Positions 41,667-50,933 of a stretch of DNA of 64,000 bases are shown here, one piece after another. The DNA lies in NCBI RefSeq assembly GCF_028621955.1, contig NZ_CP117516.1:1634001-1698000 (forward strand), written 5' to 3'. The notes beneath the pieces are model-generated. The model had not been told where the DNA came from. It did no database searches and saw only the letters and a list, made by a program, of their open reading frames with translations. Position 1 is the first letter of the stretch, and every line of letters begins with the position of its first letter. The DNA is from Erythrobacter sp. BLCC-B19 (GTDB lineage Bacteria; Pseudomonadota; Alphaproteobacteria; Sphingomonadales; Sphingomonadaceae). A program made the position numbers and the translations under genes.

Positions 41667-41874
41667 CATCACTTCCTTCGACTGACACAGCAGGCGGCCT
41701 TCCGCGGCGTGCGGGCTGGCTGCGCTCCACCTTCACCCCGCGCCGCGCCAGCGCCTCGCGCAGCAGCACCTCGATCTCGGCGTTCACGCTGCGCAGCTCG
41801 GCATCGGCAAGCCGCTGCACCGCATCGTGAAGCGCCGGATCGAGGCGCAGGGGAAAGGCCTTCTTGGCGGACAT
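41659..41874 (-). CDS. Ribbon-helix-helix (Arc-like) DNA-binding protein
   Basis: A 71-residue protein: a beta strand AFPLRLDPALHDAVQRLAD and two helices ELRSVNAEIEVLLREALARRG form the Arc/MetJ ribbon-helix-helix core; the C-terminal 20 residues are a disordered basic tail. The P-L-R-L pattern at the strand is the usual Arc-type DNA contact. It lies 7 bp after the SPFH gene. The nearby AT-rich palindrome upstream of the SPFH gene (42807-42830) is an obvious candidate target, which is inference. Confidence 0.75.
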   Translation of the reverse strand: MSAKKAFPLRLDPALHDAVQRLADAELRSVNAEIEVLLREALARRGVKVERSQPARRGRPPAVSVEGSDDA

Positions 41875-41881
41875 GGCCGGA

Positions 41882-42787
41882 TCAGTAGAGCGACCCGGCG
41901 TTGACCACGGGCTGCGTCTCGCGCTCGCCGCACAGCACCACCATCAGGTTCGACACCATCGTTGCGCGGCGTTCGTCGTCGAGTTCGACGACGTTCTTCT
42001 CGGACAGCTGGGTGAGCGCCATTTCGACCATCGTCACCGCGCCTTCGACCAGCTTCTTGCGCGCGGCGATCACCGCTTCGGCCTGCTGGCGGCGCAGCAT
42101 GGCCCCGGCGATTTCGGGAGCATAGGCAAGGTGGGTGAGGCCGCATTCGTCGACCGTGATCCCCGCCACCGACAGCCGCTCGATCAGCGCGATGCGCAGT
42201 TCGGCGCTGACTTCATCATGGTTGCCGCGCAGGGTGATCTCGTGATGCTCGATGTCGTCATAGGGATAGCGCGATCCGATCGAACGCACCGCGGCCTCGA
42301 TCTGGGCGGTGACGAATTCACGGTAGTCATCGACATCGAACAACGCCTGCGCGGTGTCGGTGACGCGCCACACGACCTGAGCAGCCATTTCGATCGGGTT
42401 GCCGCGCGCGTCGTTGACCTTGATGGTCTGCGAAATGACGTTGTTGGCGCGCACCGCGATCTTGGTCTTGCCGAGCCACGGCAGCACCCAGCGCAGGCCT
42501 TCGTTGCGGTCGGTGCCCTTGTAGGCGCCGAACAGCTGGATCGCGGCGGCCTCGTTCGGGTTGATCATGTAGAAGCCGGTGAGGATGAACAGGCCGATGA
42601 TGCCGGTGAGCAGCGAGCCGAGCAGCATCAGACCCGCAGGCTCGCCATCGGCGGCCAGCGTGTCGAAGAACATCCACGCCGCCGCTGACACCAGCGCAAG
42701 GCTGACCAGCAGCATGACATAGCCGCTTTGGGTGGAGGCCGGGACTTCGCGGCTGCGGTTCAGGGCAGGGGTATCAGCAGGGGACAT
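41882..42787 (-). CDS. SPFH/band-7 domain protein
   Basis: A 301-residue protein with two N-terminal hydrophobic helices ([20 protein letters not shown] and [22 protein letters not shown]), then an SPFH domain beginning [25 protein letters not shown] and including [35 protein letters not shown] and the C-terminal helix [33 protein letters not shown] proteins form oligomeric membrane microdomain scaffolds. It is the first gene of a four-gene minus-strand set. The start is preceded by the AT-rich palindrome. Confidence 0.88.
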   Translation of the reverse strand: MSPADTPALNRSREVPASTQSGYVMLLVSLALVSAAAWMFFDTLAADGEPAGLMLLGSLLTGIIGLFILTGFYMINPNEAAAIQLFGAYKGTDRNEGLRWVLPWLGKTKIAVRANNVISQTIKVNDARGNPIEMAAQVVWRVTDTAQALFDVDDYREFVTAQIEAAVRSIGSRYPYDDIEHHEITLRGNHDEVSAELRIALIERLSVAGITVDECGLTHLAYAPEIAGAMLRRQQAEAVIAARKKLVEGAVTMVEMALTQLSEKNVVELDDERRATMVSNLMVVLCGERETQPVVNAGSLY

Positions 42788-42806
42788 GACGAATCTCCAT
42801 GGGCGA

Positions 42807-42830
42807 TATAATTATGATATCGTAATTATA
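42807..42830. promoter_or_regulatory. 24-bp near-perfect palindrome upstream of the SPFH gene
   Basis: Arms TATAATTA and TAATTATA with a GATATC centre; 22 of 24 positions agree with the reverse complement. It lies 20-43 bp upstream of the SPFH start, inside a GC-rich genome, so it is a good operator candidate that could overlap the -10 region. Confidence 0.7.
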
Positions 42831-42960
42831 CCATGCCGCGCGCCGGTCAAGCGGAATCGGCGCAGGGGTCGCAAGCGCCTTTGCGCGCATCACCGCTTGG
42901 CGCTCGCCGCGGTTGGATGTAGCAAGCGGATCAGGGCTTTTGCGGGGAGGGGCGGTTTCA

Positions 42961-44922
42961 GTGGCAAGCGACGACGACACCGCAGGCACCGCTCGCCCGC
43001 TGCTGTTCGTCAGCTATTCGCGCGGCGATCTGGCGCGCGCGCGCCCGGTCATCGAACTGCTCGAAGGCGCAGGCTATGATGCCTGGTGGGATGGGCGGCT
43101 GGAGGGGGGCGAGAACTATCTCCAGACCACCGAAACCGCGCTGGAAGGCGCGGCGGCCGTGGTGGTGCTGTGGTCGGCGACGTCGGTGGATTCGCACTGG
43201 GTGCGCGACGAGGCGCAGCGCGGGCGCGAGCGCGGGTGTCTGGTGCCGCTGACCATCGACGGAACGATGGCCCCGCTCGGCTTCCGGCAGTTCCAGTTGC
43301 TCGACATCTCCGGCTGGGACGGATCGCCCGTCAGCCCCGAGGCGGCGCGGATTCTGGTGGCGGTGAAGGCGCGGGTGGGCGAGGGCGCACCGGCCACGAC
43401 ACCTGTGCGCGCCCCATCCCCTGCGGCACCTGCGCCGCGTGCCGGGATATCCCGGCGCACCGTGATGATCGGCGGCGCGGGCGCGGTCGGCGCGGCGGGG
43501 TTGCTGGGCGCGTGGCAGTTCGGCCTGTTCGGCTCGCCTGCCAATGCGACAACCTCGATGGTGGTGCTGCCCTTCGCCAATGAGACCGGCGACCCGGAAA
43601 AGAAGTATTTCTCCGATGGTCTCGCGCGCGAATTGCGCACTATCCTCGCGCGCAATCCGCGCCTCAAGGTCGTCGCGCCTACCTCATCCTCGGTGGAGGG
43701 CGAGGACGAATTCGCCCTCGGCCGAAAGCTGGGCGTGGCCCATGTCCTGCGCGGCGCGGTGCAACGCGACACCGCCAAGGTGCGGGTTCAGGCCGATCTG
43801 GTAACGGTCGAGAACGGCGAAGTGGTCTGGTCCGACCAGTATGACGGCACGCTCGAAGATGTCTTCGCGGTGCAGTCCGAAATCGCGGGGAAGGTGGCGC
43901 TGTCGCTGGTCGCGAAGATCGCCTCCGAAACCGAAGCCAAGCAGTCGCTCGCCACGCAAGCCGACATTGGCGGCACGCAAAGCGTCGAGGCCTATGAGGC
44001 CTTCCTGCGCGGCATGGCGCTCTATGATCTGGGCGCGGGCGGCGATTCCGACCTGAGCGGTCTTGCCCAGTTCGAGGCCGCGATTGCCGCCGATCCCGAT
44101 TACGCCGCCGCCCATGCGATGCGCGCGACGATGCTGCTCAACCTCGCGGTGGCAGCCAGCGATGCGGGCGAGACGCGGCGGCTGTTTGCCGAGGCGATCA
44201 CCGCCGCCAAGCGCGCCATCGCGCTGGAGGAGCGGTTGGCGCAGGGGCACCTTGCCTTGGGCTTTGCGCTCAACAACGGGCAATTGAAGCGCGCGGCGGC
44301 CCTGCCGTCCTATCAGGCAGCCGAGCGGCTGGGCGCGGGCGATGGCGATGTGCTGCGACAGGTGGCGACCTTCTATTCCTATGGCGCCGAACACGAGCGC
44401 GCCGGGCGGCTGATCGAGACCGCGCTGGAGCTCGACCCGCTCAACGCCCGCGCCTTCCGTTCGGCGGGCTTCGTGGCGCTGATGGCGCATGATTATCCCA
44501 AGGTCATCAGCCGGATGGAGCGCGCGCTGGCGCTCAACCCGACGCTTGCCAGCGCCTATTATGCGATGGCGGTGGCGCGCCTGGCGCAGGGCGATGCGGC
44601 GGGCGCGCTGGCGCTGGCGGAGAAGGAGCGCACGCCGATCTTCCGCCTGACCGCCACTGCCGCGGCCGCTGCGCGGCTGGGCGATACCGCCGGCTCGGCC
44701 AAGGCGATGGCGCAGATCCTTGCCGATTATGGCGATGCCGCGCTCTACCAGCAGGCGCAGGTCAAGGCGCAGCAGGGGGACAAGGCGGCGGCGCTGGCGC
44801 TGCTTGACCGGGCGGTTGGCGAGGGCGATCCGGGGCTGCTGTGGGCGCCGCGCGATCCGCTGCTCGATCCGCTGCGCGGCGAGCCTGCATTCGGCGAATT
44901 GCTTTCCCGCCTCGGGTCATGA
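42961..44922 (+). CDS. TIR - TM - TolB-like - TPR signalling protein
   Basis: A 653-residue protein from GTG 42961 with GGAGG upstream. Residues 10-125 form a TIR_2 domain (RPLLFVSYSRGDLARARPVIELLE, SHWVRDEAQRGRERG carrying the glutamate position, GFRQFQLLDISGW). A Pro-rich linker is followed by one hydrophobic helix (TVMIGGAGAVGAAGLLGAWQFG), then a TolB-like/FlgO-type domain (MVVLPFANETGDPEKKYFSDGLARELRTIL, VAHVLRGAVQR, VWSDQYDG) and about eight TPR-like repeats to the end. This combination occurs in sphingomonad regulatory proteins. Whether the TIR hydrolyses NAD or only mediates contacts is unknown. Confidence 0.82.
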   Translation: MASDDDTAGTARPLLFVSYSRGDLARARPVIELLEGAGYDAWWDGRLEGGENYLQTTETALEGAAAVVVLWSATSVDSHWVRDEAQRGRERGCLVPLTIDGTMAPLGFRQFQLLDISGWDGSPVSPEAARILVAVKARVGEGAPATTPVRAPSPAAPAPRAGISRRTVMIGGAGAVGAAGLLGAWQFGLFGSPANATTSMVVLPFANETGDPEKKYFSDGLARELRTILARNPRLKVVAPTSSSVEGEDEFALGRKLGVAHVLRGAVQRDTAKVRVQADLVTVENGEVVWSDQYDGTLEDVFAVQSEIAGKVALSLVAKIASETEAKQSLATQADIGGTQSVEAYEAFLRGMALYDLGAGGDSDLSGLAQFEAAIAADPDYAAAHAMRATMLLNLAVAASDAGETRRLFAEAITAAKRAIALEERLAQGHLALGFALNNGQLKRAAALPSYQAAERLGAGDGDVLRQVATFYSYGAEHERAGRLIETALELDPLNARAFRSAGFVALMAHDYPKVISRMERALALNPTLASAYYAMAVARLAQGDAAGALALAEKERTPIFRLTATAAAAARLGDTAGSAKAMAQILADYGDAALYQQAQVKAQQGDKAAALALLDRAVGEGDPGLLWAPRDPLLDPLRGEPAFGELLSRLGS

Positions 44923-44972
44923 TAGCACTCGCATCCGCGCCCAATCGGGGGCGCGTTCGAGGGGGTACAGCT

Positions 44973-45200
44973 ATGAAGATGATCGCGAAGTTCGCTCTGG
45001 TCGCCGCCGGTTCGCTGGCGCTCGCTGCCTGTGGCGGCAAGAAGGAAGAAGCACCCGCTGCCGAGCCGACTGCAGCCGAGCCCGAGATGATGGCGCCGGC
45101 CGATGCGGCCACTCCGGCCGAAGAAGAGCTCGACCCCACCGGCAACCCGATCGGCATGGGCGCGCCCGCTGCCGACGCGACCGCCGCCGCCGCCGAGTAA
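44973..45200 (+). CDS. Small Ala/Glu-rich lipoprotein, 75 aa
   Basis: ATG 44973 opens a 75-codon frame with a lipoprotein signal (AGSLALAAC, lipobox L-A-A-C near residue 20) and an Ala/Pro/Glu-rich low-complexity mature part. No domain. It follows the TIR-TPR gene by 50 bp on the same strand; parS lies 31 bp after its stop. Confidence 0.65.
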   Translation: MKMIAKFALVAAGSLALAACGGKKEEAPAAEPTAAEPEMMAPADAATPAEEELDPTGNPIGMGAPAADATAAAAE

Positions 45201-45221
45201 GTTCGCCAAGGATACACCAGT

Positions 45222-45257
45222 CCCGCCCGCGCGATGTTTCACGTGAAACACCGCGCG
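45222..45257. other. parS: parS centromere-like site within a 36-bp palindrome
   Basis: The 16 bases TGTTTCACGTGAAACA at 45232-45247 match the chromosomal ParB-binding parS consensus exactly. They are flanked by GCCCGCGCG and CGCGCGGGC, so the whole 36 bp is a palindrome apart from one mismatched pair. It lies in the 65-bp gap between two convergent genes. parS sites cluster near the replication origin. Confidence 0.88.
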
Positions 45258-45265
45258 GGCGTGGC

Positions 45266-47605
45266 TTAGGGCCGCATAAGATCCGGCAGGATCGACCTAA
45301 GCCACGCTTGCACGCGCTTATGGCCGATGCGGGTGAAGCGGCTCGCCACTCCGGTCGTCCCGCATTTGATTCCGGCGCTCACCACCCCGATCACGGTCGG
45401 CACCTTGTCGGCCTCGCCATAGGTGATGAGCGGCCCGCCGCTGTCACCGTAGCACGCCTGCTGGCCGCGCGGCCCTGCGCCGCACAGCACGATGTCGCGC
45501 CGATCGGCGGAAAAGCCGGTGAGGTTGCCGCAGGCCTGATTGTCGAGCAGTTCGAGCCGCGCCCCGCGCAGCCGGTCGGGCGGTGCGCCGCCTTCCAGCG
45601 CGGTGCGGCCCCAGCCGAAAGTATAGACCGCCATCCGCGCCGGGATCGGGCGCGCTTCGGCGGCCTTGCGATCGAGCCGGATCTGCGCAACCGGCCGCAC
45701 CACCCCCAGCTTCTGGCCGCGGGCCGGATCATACTGGACGAGCGCAATGTCGAAGACGAACTTGTCGCGCTTGTAATCGGGATGCTGGATCACATTCAGG
45801 ATCGGATAGCTGAAGCCTTCGTCCGCGATCGGGTTGAACACCCCCAGCCGGATGCGGTGACCGCTGGTTCGCACCGGATAGCGCACCCCGTCGACGGTGT
45901 CGGTCAGGCAGTGCGCGGCGGTGAGGATCCAGCCCGGTCGGATCACCGCGCCGCCGCACAGCACCCGCTGGTCGCGGGTGAGTGTGCGCTGCCCCATCTT
46001 TTCGGGCCGCCACAGCAGCGCCTGCCACGGCGCGCTGCCGACCTTGGCGACAAAGCCGTTGATCACCGCCGTCACCTGCACGCAGATCACATCGATATAG
46101 CGCGTGCCGCGAAATTCGACGTCGGTGGTGGTGCAGGCTCTGGCGTTCTGCTCCTCTTCCCGGCGGCGCTGGTCTTCCATGTGGGCCGCGGCCATCGCCG
46201 CCATTTCCTCGTCGGAATATTCGGGCGGGGGGCTATCGTCTGCGGCCACCAGAAGCGGTGCGTCGGGCGTAAGACGGCTGGCGCCCCTCAGCCGGTCGCA
46301 GCCATCGCGATAGCCCTGTTCGCACAGCGTCCCGAACAGCGTCAGCGCGCGCGGCACGTCTGCCGCAAGGATCGTGCCCTGCGCCAGCCCGTCGCCAAGC
46401 TTGAGGCAGGCCTCGCGCGATCCGGCGTCGCATCCGCTCACCAGCCAGCTTTCGACCCGGCGCGGGTCGAAGGCGGTGACCCCGGCCTCGATATGCCCCA
46501 GCGCCCGCTCGCCCGCGCGGGCGCAGGTCTCGCCTCGGTCGGCAGCCGGATCGCCGACTTCGCAGGCCATCCCGCGCAGCCATGCGCCGCGCGGCAGGTC
46601 TTCGAGAGGGCCGCCCTCCTGTTCATAGACCCGCGCCAGCAGCAGGCAGGCGACTACCGCGCCTTGCAGGCAATCGGCGTTCAGCGCCGCTTCGTCGCGC
46701 ACCGCCCGCGCGGTGTCGCAGCGCCAGCTGTCGATGGCGCAGGCGCGGTCGAACAACCGGATGGCGACAAGGCGCGGATCAACCCCCGCCTGTGCCGCGC
46801 CGCCGTCCCACTCGCCGCGCAGCACCGCCTTGCCCAGTGCGTCGCAGGCCCAGGCATTGCCCGCGCCGCAGCCCAGCCCCTGATAGGTGCGGGTGCGCGG
46901 GCCGGGGCCGCCTTCGTCGTCCTGCGCAAAGCCCGCAGCAGAGCTGCACGCCTCCACTGCCCCGGCGCGGCATTCCCGATCGAACAGCGCGCGACCTTCG
47001 GCCTTTTCGGCGGGCGTGGCGAAGGGGGCGGTCAGCAGCTCGCCAAGCCGCTGGCAGCTTGCGGCACTGCCGCGCGCGCAATTGGCGCGGCGCATCGCCG
47101 CAGCGCCCTCGGGATCGGAGACGCCGAACACGCCGCCCTCGATATCATTGGCCTGCTCGTCGCACCCCGCCGCCCAGCCCAGCTGGCAGGCGCGGACATA
47201 GAGATCGGCCGAAACCCGCCACGCCGCGCGATTATCGGCAAAGCGCAGCAATTCGGCGAGGCGATAGCAGCCCTCGGCCTCGGCCCCGTTGCAGGCCTGA
47301 CGGTAGAGCAGTTCGGCGACCGGGCGGTTTTGTGCACGGCCTGCGCCGGTCTCGAACGCCGCGCCGTAGCGGGTGCATCCGGCAAGATCGCCTGCATCGC
47401 ACGCCGCCTCGGCGGCATCGGCGGCGGCGGTATCGCGCGCGAGGCGTTCGGGATCGGGGTTGGTGGGGGCGCGTTCGAAGCCGGTCGGCGGATAGACGCG
47501 CGGCACGGGCGCATCCTGTGCGGTGGCGGCGGCGGAGGGCAGGGCAATGGCGAGACCCAGAGCGAGCCATCCCCCCATGATTTTGCGCGCCAGTCTGCCC
47601 ATCAT
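45266..47605 (-). CDS. Exported Sel1-like repeat / trypsin-like serine protease fusion
   Basis: A 779-residue protein with an N-terminal signal peptide (WLALGLAIALPSAAATAQ). Residues 60-470 consist of cysteine-bearing Sel1/HcpA-like helical repeats (for example YRQACNGAEAEGCYRLAELL and FGTLCEQGYRDGCDRL). After a charged linker a chymotrypsin-fold protease follows: H565 in LTAAHC, D619 in FDIALVQ and S722 in GDSGGPL form the catalytic triad. It is expected in the periplasm or exported. It is divergent from the SLOG-like gene with a 167-bp shared upstream region. Fusion of this repeat type to an S1 protease is unusual in my experience. Confidence 0.85.
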   Translation of the reverse strand: MMGRLARKIMGGWLALGLAIALPSAAATAQDAPVPRVYPPTGFERAPTNPDPERLARDTAAADAAEAACDAGDLAGCTRYGAAFETGAGRAQNRPVAELLYRQACNGAEAEGCYRLAELLRFADNRAAWRVSADLYVRACQLGWAAGCDEQANDIEGGVFGVSDPEGAAAMRRANCARGSAASCQRLGELLTAPFATPAEKAEGRALFDRECRAGAVEACSSAAGFAQDDEGGPGPRTRTYQGLGCGAGNAWACDALGKAVLRGEWDGGAAQAGVDPRLVAIRLFDRACAIDSWRCDTARAVRDEAALNADCLQGAVVACLLLARVYEQEGGPLEDLPRGAWLRGMACEVGDPAADRGETCARAGERALGHIEAGVTAFDPRRVESWLVSGCDAGSREACLKLGDGLAQGTILAADVPRALTLFGTLCEQGYRDGCDRLRGASRLTPDAPLLVAADDSPPPEYSDEEMAAMAAAHMEDQRRREEEQNARACTTTDVEFRGTRYIDVICVQVTAVINGFVAKVGSAPWQALLWRPEKMGQRTLTRDQRVLCGGAVIRPGWILTAAHCLTDTVDGVRYPVRTSGHRIRLGVFNPIADEGFSYPILNVIQHPDYKRDKFVFDIALVQYDPARGQKLGVVRPVAQIRLDRKAAEARPIPARMAVYTFGWGRTALEGGAPPDRLRGARLELLDNQACGNLTGFSADRRDIVLCGAGPRGQQACYGDSGGPLITYGEADKVPTVIGVVSAGIKCGTTGVASRFTRIGHKRVQAWLRSILPDLMRP

Positions 47606-47772
47606 TTCGCTCCCCCAAGCCGCTGGCGATTATGCGCTTTTGCCGGGGAAGGGTCAAACCTTGCCGAGGGCGCACTTGCGCGCTTGTGTCGGGTGCGGTC
47701 TCGCGCTTAAGCAAGGCCGTCCCGGTGCGGCATGCGCGGCGCGTCTGGGGCTTGGGGGGAAGGGGTGCAACC

Positions 47773-49779
47773 ATGCCGAATGCTGCTGCTGGCCTGCCCG
47801 CCCTGATCCGCGACAGCTGGCAGCCGCATCTGGCGCTCGGAGTGACCGGGCACCGCGCCACCAACCCCGCCTACCGCGCCCACGCCCCGGCGATTGCCGA
47901 AGCCCTGAGAGCGCTGTTTGCCGAGATCGACAGGCTCGCCGCCGCCCTGCCCGGTACGCGCGGGGCGGTGCGGCTGCACAGCCTGCTGGTCGACGGCACC
48001 GATCAGGTCGCGGCCGAATGCGCGCTGGCGCAGGGCTGGGAGCTGGCGGTGCCGTTGCCGTTTGGCGCAAGCCTCAACTGCGCGATCAATGCCCATCCCG
48101 CCTCGCTCGCCGATGCCGAGGCGCTGCTCGCCGGGCGACCGGCGCAAGACCCTGCGGTCGAGGCCAAGGCGGCGGCGATCCGCGCCGTGATTGACCGCGC
48201 GCAGCGGTTCGAGCTCGCCGACCGCGACGCCGAGATTGCAGCGCTATGGCGCGCGAGCCTTGCCGATCCGTCCGATCAGGACACAGCGCGCGCCTTTACG
48301 GCGCTGGCATCGGACAATGTCGCGCTCGCCGGGCGGGTGATGATCGAGCGGGTCGATCTCGTGATTGCGGTGTGGGACGGCAAGGTCGCCAATCTGCCGG
48401 GCGGAACGGGGCATACCGTCGCTGCCGCGCTGGCGATGGGCGCGCCGGTGCTGCTGATCGACCCGGCCCGGCCTGCGGCATGGCGCATCCTGACCCGGCC
48501 CGAAGAGCTTGCCCAGCCCTTCGACCCCGAGGCAGCGCCCGATACGGCCCGGCTCGAAGCGATCATCCGCGCCGCCGTGGTGGTCGAGGGGTGGGAGCCG
48601 TCGGCGCTGGCGGGCGAGACCTGGAAGCCCCGTTCCAGCCGCGCTTTCGGGCTCTACCGCCGGATCGAACGGGGGTTCGGCGGCGGCGGGTGGCTTGGCT
48701 CGGTCAGGGTCGATTATGAAGCCCCCGAGGCGATTGCGAGCGGCACCGGTGCCGAGGTGATCGCCGCGGCGGCGGCGATGCCGGGGGCCGACCCGGCGGT
48801 GACGCGGCAACTGGCCGATGCCTTGCTGCCGACCTTCGTCTGGGCCGACGGGATCGCCAACCGTCTGGCCGATGCCTATCGCAGCGGGATGATCGTCAAC
48901 TTCGTGCTGGCGGCGCTGGCGGTGATGGTCGGGATCCTGTTCCTGCCGGCGGGCATGGCCGATTACAAATGGGTCTTCGCGCTGGTCGAACTGGCGCTGC
49001 TCGGCGCGATCCTCGGGGTGACCGCCGCGGGCGCCCGGCGCGGATGGCACCGGCGCTGGTTCGCGATGCGACGCGTGGCGGAATATCTGCGCCACGCGCC
49101 CTCGCTGCTGCTGCTGGGGGTCGCCCGGTCAACCGGGCGCTGGCCGCGCGGGGATCACGGCGCGGGGCACGGGCACGGGCACGGGGGAACGCCAGGCGCG
49201 GCCTGGCCCGAACATTTCGCCCGTCATGCCCTGCGCGACGTCGGACTTCCGCAAGTGGCGCTGACCCGCGATTATCTGCGCGCCGGACTGTGCGGCGTGG
49301 TTCTGCCCTATGTGGGCGGACAGGCCCGCTACCACGAAGACAAGGCCCAGCGGCTGGCGCGGGTCCACCATCGGCTCGACAAGGCGGCCGAGGCCTGTTT
49401 CGGTTTCGCCGTGCTGGCGGTGACGGCCTATCTGGTGCTGAAGGGGGCGGGGGTCATGGGCATCGTGCCCAAGCATCTCGCCAGCGACCTGTCGCCGTTC
49501 TTCACCTTCTGCGGGGTCGCCTTCCCGACGCTGGGCGCGAACCTTTCGGGCATCCGCTATTTCGGCGAATTCGAGCGTTTCAGCGCGATCTCGCGGGTGG
49601 CGGCGGGCAAGCTGCGCGAGATCGAGGCGCGCACCCGGCTGCTTGTGTCGGGGACGCCCAGCGCGCTGACCTATGCCGCGACCGCCGATCTGATCCATGC
49701 GCTCGATGAAGCGGTGATCGAGGAAATCGCCAGCTGGCAGGCCGTGGCGGGGGCGAAACACCTCGCGCTTCCCGCCTAA
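47773..49779 (+). CDS. SLOG-like Rossmann domain fused to multi-TM (SLATT-like) module
   Basis: A 668-residue protein from ATG 47773 (GGGGGAAGGGG upstream). Residues 15-245 look like a nucleotide-sensing Rossmannoid: LALGVTGHRATN, LHSLLVDGTDQVAAECAL, ERVDLVIAVWDGKVANLPGGTGHTV, a pattern shared with SLOG/TIR-like DprA-fold sensors. Then come membrane helices in two groups (VNFVLAALAVMVGILFLP, WVFALVELALLGAILGVTAAG; later CFGFAVLAVTAYLVL and FFTFCGVAFPTLGANL) with a cytosolic helical section (YHEDKAQRLARVHHRLDKAAE) reminiscent of DUF4231/SLATT proteins of defence systems. A membrane-effector role is inference. It converges on the next gene with a 4-bp overlap. Confidence 0.65.
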   Translation: MPNAAAGLPALIRDSWQPHLALGVTGHRATNPAYRAHAPAIAEALRALFAEIDRLAAALPGTRGAVRLHSLLVDGTDQVAAECALAQGWELAVPLPFGASLNCAINAHPASLADAEALLAGRPAQDPAVEAKAAAIRAVIDRAQRFELADRDAEIAALWRASLADPSDQDTARAFTALASDNVALAGRVMIERVDLVIAVWDGKVANLPGGTGHTVAAALAMGAPVLLIDPARPAAWRILTRPEELAQPFDPEAAPDTARLEAIIRAAVVVEGWEPSALAGETWKPRSSRAFGLYRRIERGFGGGGWLGSVRVDYEAPEAIASGTGAEVIAAAAAMPGADPAVTRQLADALLPTFVWADGIANRLADAYRSGMIVNFVLAALAVMVGILFLPAGMADYKWVFALVELALLGAILGVTAAGARRGWHRRWFAMRRVAEYLRHAPSLLLLGVARSTGRWPRGDHGAGHGHGHGGTPGAAWPEHFARHALRDVGLPQVALTRDYLRAGLCGVVLPYVGGQARYHEDKAQRLARVHHRLDKAAEACFGFAVLAVTAYLVLKGAGVMGIVPKHLASDLSPFFTFCGVAFPTLGANLSGIRYFGEFERFSAISRVAAGKLREIEARTRLLVSGTPSALTYAATADLIHALDEAVIEEIASWQAVAGAKHLALPA

Positions 49780-50933
49780 CGCGCCAGACGACGCGCCCGC
49801 ATCAGCCGGTCGAACACGGCCTGCCGCGCCCGCCCGCCGATCGCCACGGCCTGCGTGGCAAAGGCGCGGCGGTCGGGCCAGAGCGGATCGCCGGGCGCGT
49901 CCGGCGCAGCGCAGGTGTCGAACAGGCGGAGGCCTTCGCCCTGCGCGATCCCGGCCACCTCCCGCATCAGCAAGCGTCCCGGCGCAAAGGCGCGCAAGCT
50001 CTCGTCGAAGGCCATCTTGAAGCCATAGCCATGGCCGTCGGCCACAAACCAGCTCGACATCGCGACGATTTTCTCGCCCGCGCTCAGGCTGACAAGCCGC
50101 GCCGCGCCCGCCCGCTGGCTGCGGCGGATGACGTCGCGAAACAGGCTGGCGGTTGCCGCCTGGCACGCCAGCGCGGAGGCCGCGCGCCCCTTCCATCCGG
50201 CGCGCTCCAGCGCGAGAAAGGCGGCCAGCCACGGTTCGCAATCCTCGGGATGATCGTGGCGCACCAGTCGCACCGGGCCGTGGGCCTGCGCCAGCTTGCG
50301 CGCGAGCGTGTCGAGCCGCTTGTCGAGCTTGCGCCGCGCCGCCGGATCGGGCGCGGGGCTGGCCAGCTGCGCGGGGCGGGTGAAGCTGTGGCAGGTGTGC
50401 AAGGCGCGCCGCTGCTCCGCACACAGGCTGACGAGCGCAAGATGCGCCGGATCGTCGAGCGGCAGGGTATCGCAGCACAGGCCCAGCACCAGCCCCGGAT
50501 GGCGGTCGAGGTGATCGAGCAAGGCCTGCCAGAACGCCCGCTCCGCCCCGGCGCGCACCAACGGGGTGCCGATGAACTGGTTGGCGGCCTTCCAGCTGTG
50601 GAAGGTGGGCACAGGCCAGCGCCCGATCTGCGCCTCCTGTGTCAACGGCAGCACCCCGAGCCACACGCCCGAGGCTTCGCGCACCACGGCAAGCCGCAAC
50701 GACCAGTCGCGCGCGCAGTGGCGGATGGCGGGCGCCATGAACCAGTCGGCGGCAAAGATATTGCCCGGCGCAGCGCAAGCCGAAAGCGCGGCCCAATGGG
50801 CACGGTCGGCAGGCGTCAGCCCGGCGGGTCGCAACAGCGCGACCGACAGGCTGCCAACGCTACAGACCGCGCTGGCGGAGCGCCGCACCGGGGCCGGATC
50901 GATAGCCAATTCGGATGCGCCGAGCGGTTTCAC
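49776..50933 (-). CDS. GNAT / BioF2-like acetyltransferase
   Basis: A 385-residue protein starting at GTG 50933, which overlaps the upstream stop (GTGA). Features match the acetyltransferase-6 (FemAB-like) family: FHSWKAANQFIGTPLV, KLDKRLDTLARKLAQ, AFLALERAGWKGR, FRDVIRRSQRAGAARLVSLSAGEKIVA and GYGFKMAFDESLRAFAPGRLLMREV. A similar but shorter protein is encoded at 21494-22402. It is coupled to the cupin/JmjC-like gene and may modify a common cell-surface product. Confidence 0.75.
   Translation of the reverse strand: MKPLGASELAIDPAPVRRSASAVCSVGSLSVALLRPAGLTPADRAHWAALSACAAPGNIFAADWFMAPAIRHCARDWSLRLAVVREASGVWLGVLPLTQEAQIGRWPVPTFHSWKAANQFIGTPLVRAGAERAFWQALLDHLDRHPGLVLGLCCDTLPLDDPAHLALVSLCAEQRRALHTCHSFTRPAQLASPAPDPAARRKLDKRLDTLARKLAQAHGPVRLVRHDHPEDCEPWLAAFLALERAGWKGRAASALACQAATASLFRDVIRRSQRAGAARLVSLSAGEKIVAMSSWFVADGHGYGFKMAFDESLRAFAPGRLLMREVAGIAQGEGLRLFDTCAAPDAPGDPLWPDRRAFATQAVAIGGRARQAVFDRLMRARRLAR

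Noticed and set aside
44720..47710. 996-aa plus-strand frame
   Set aside because: Spans parS and is antisense to the protease fusion gene; no protein features.
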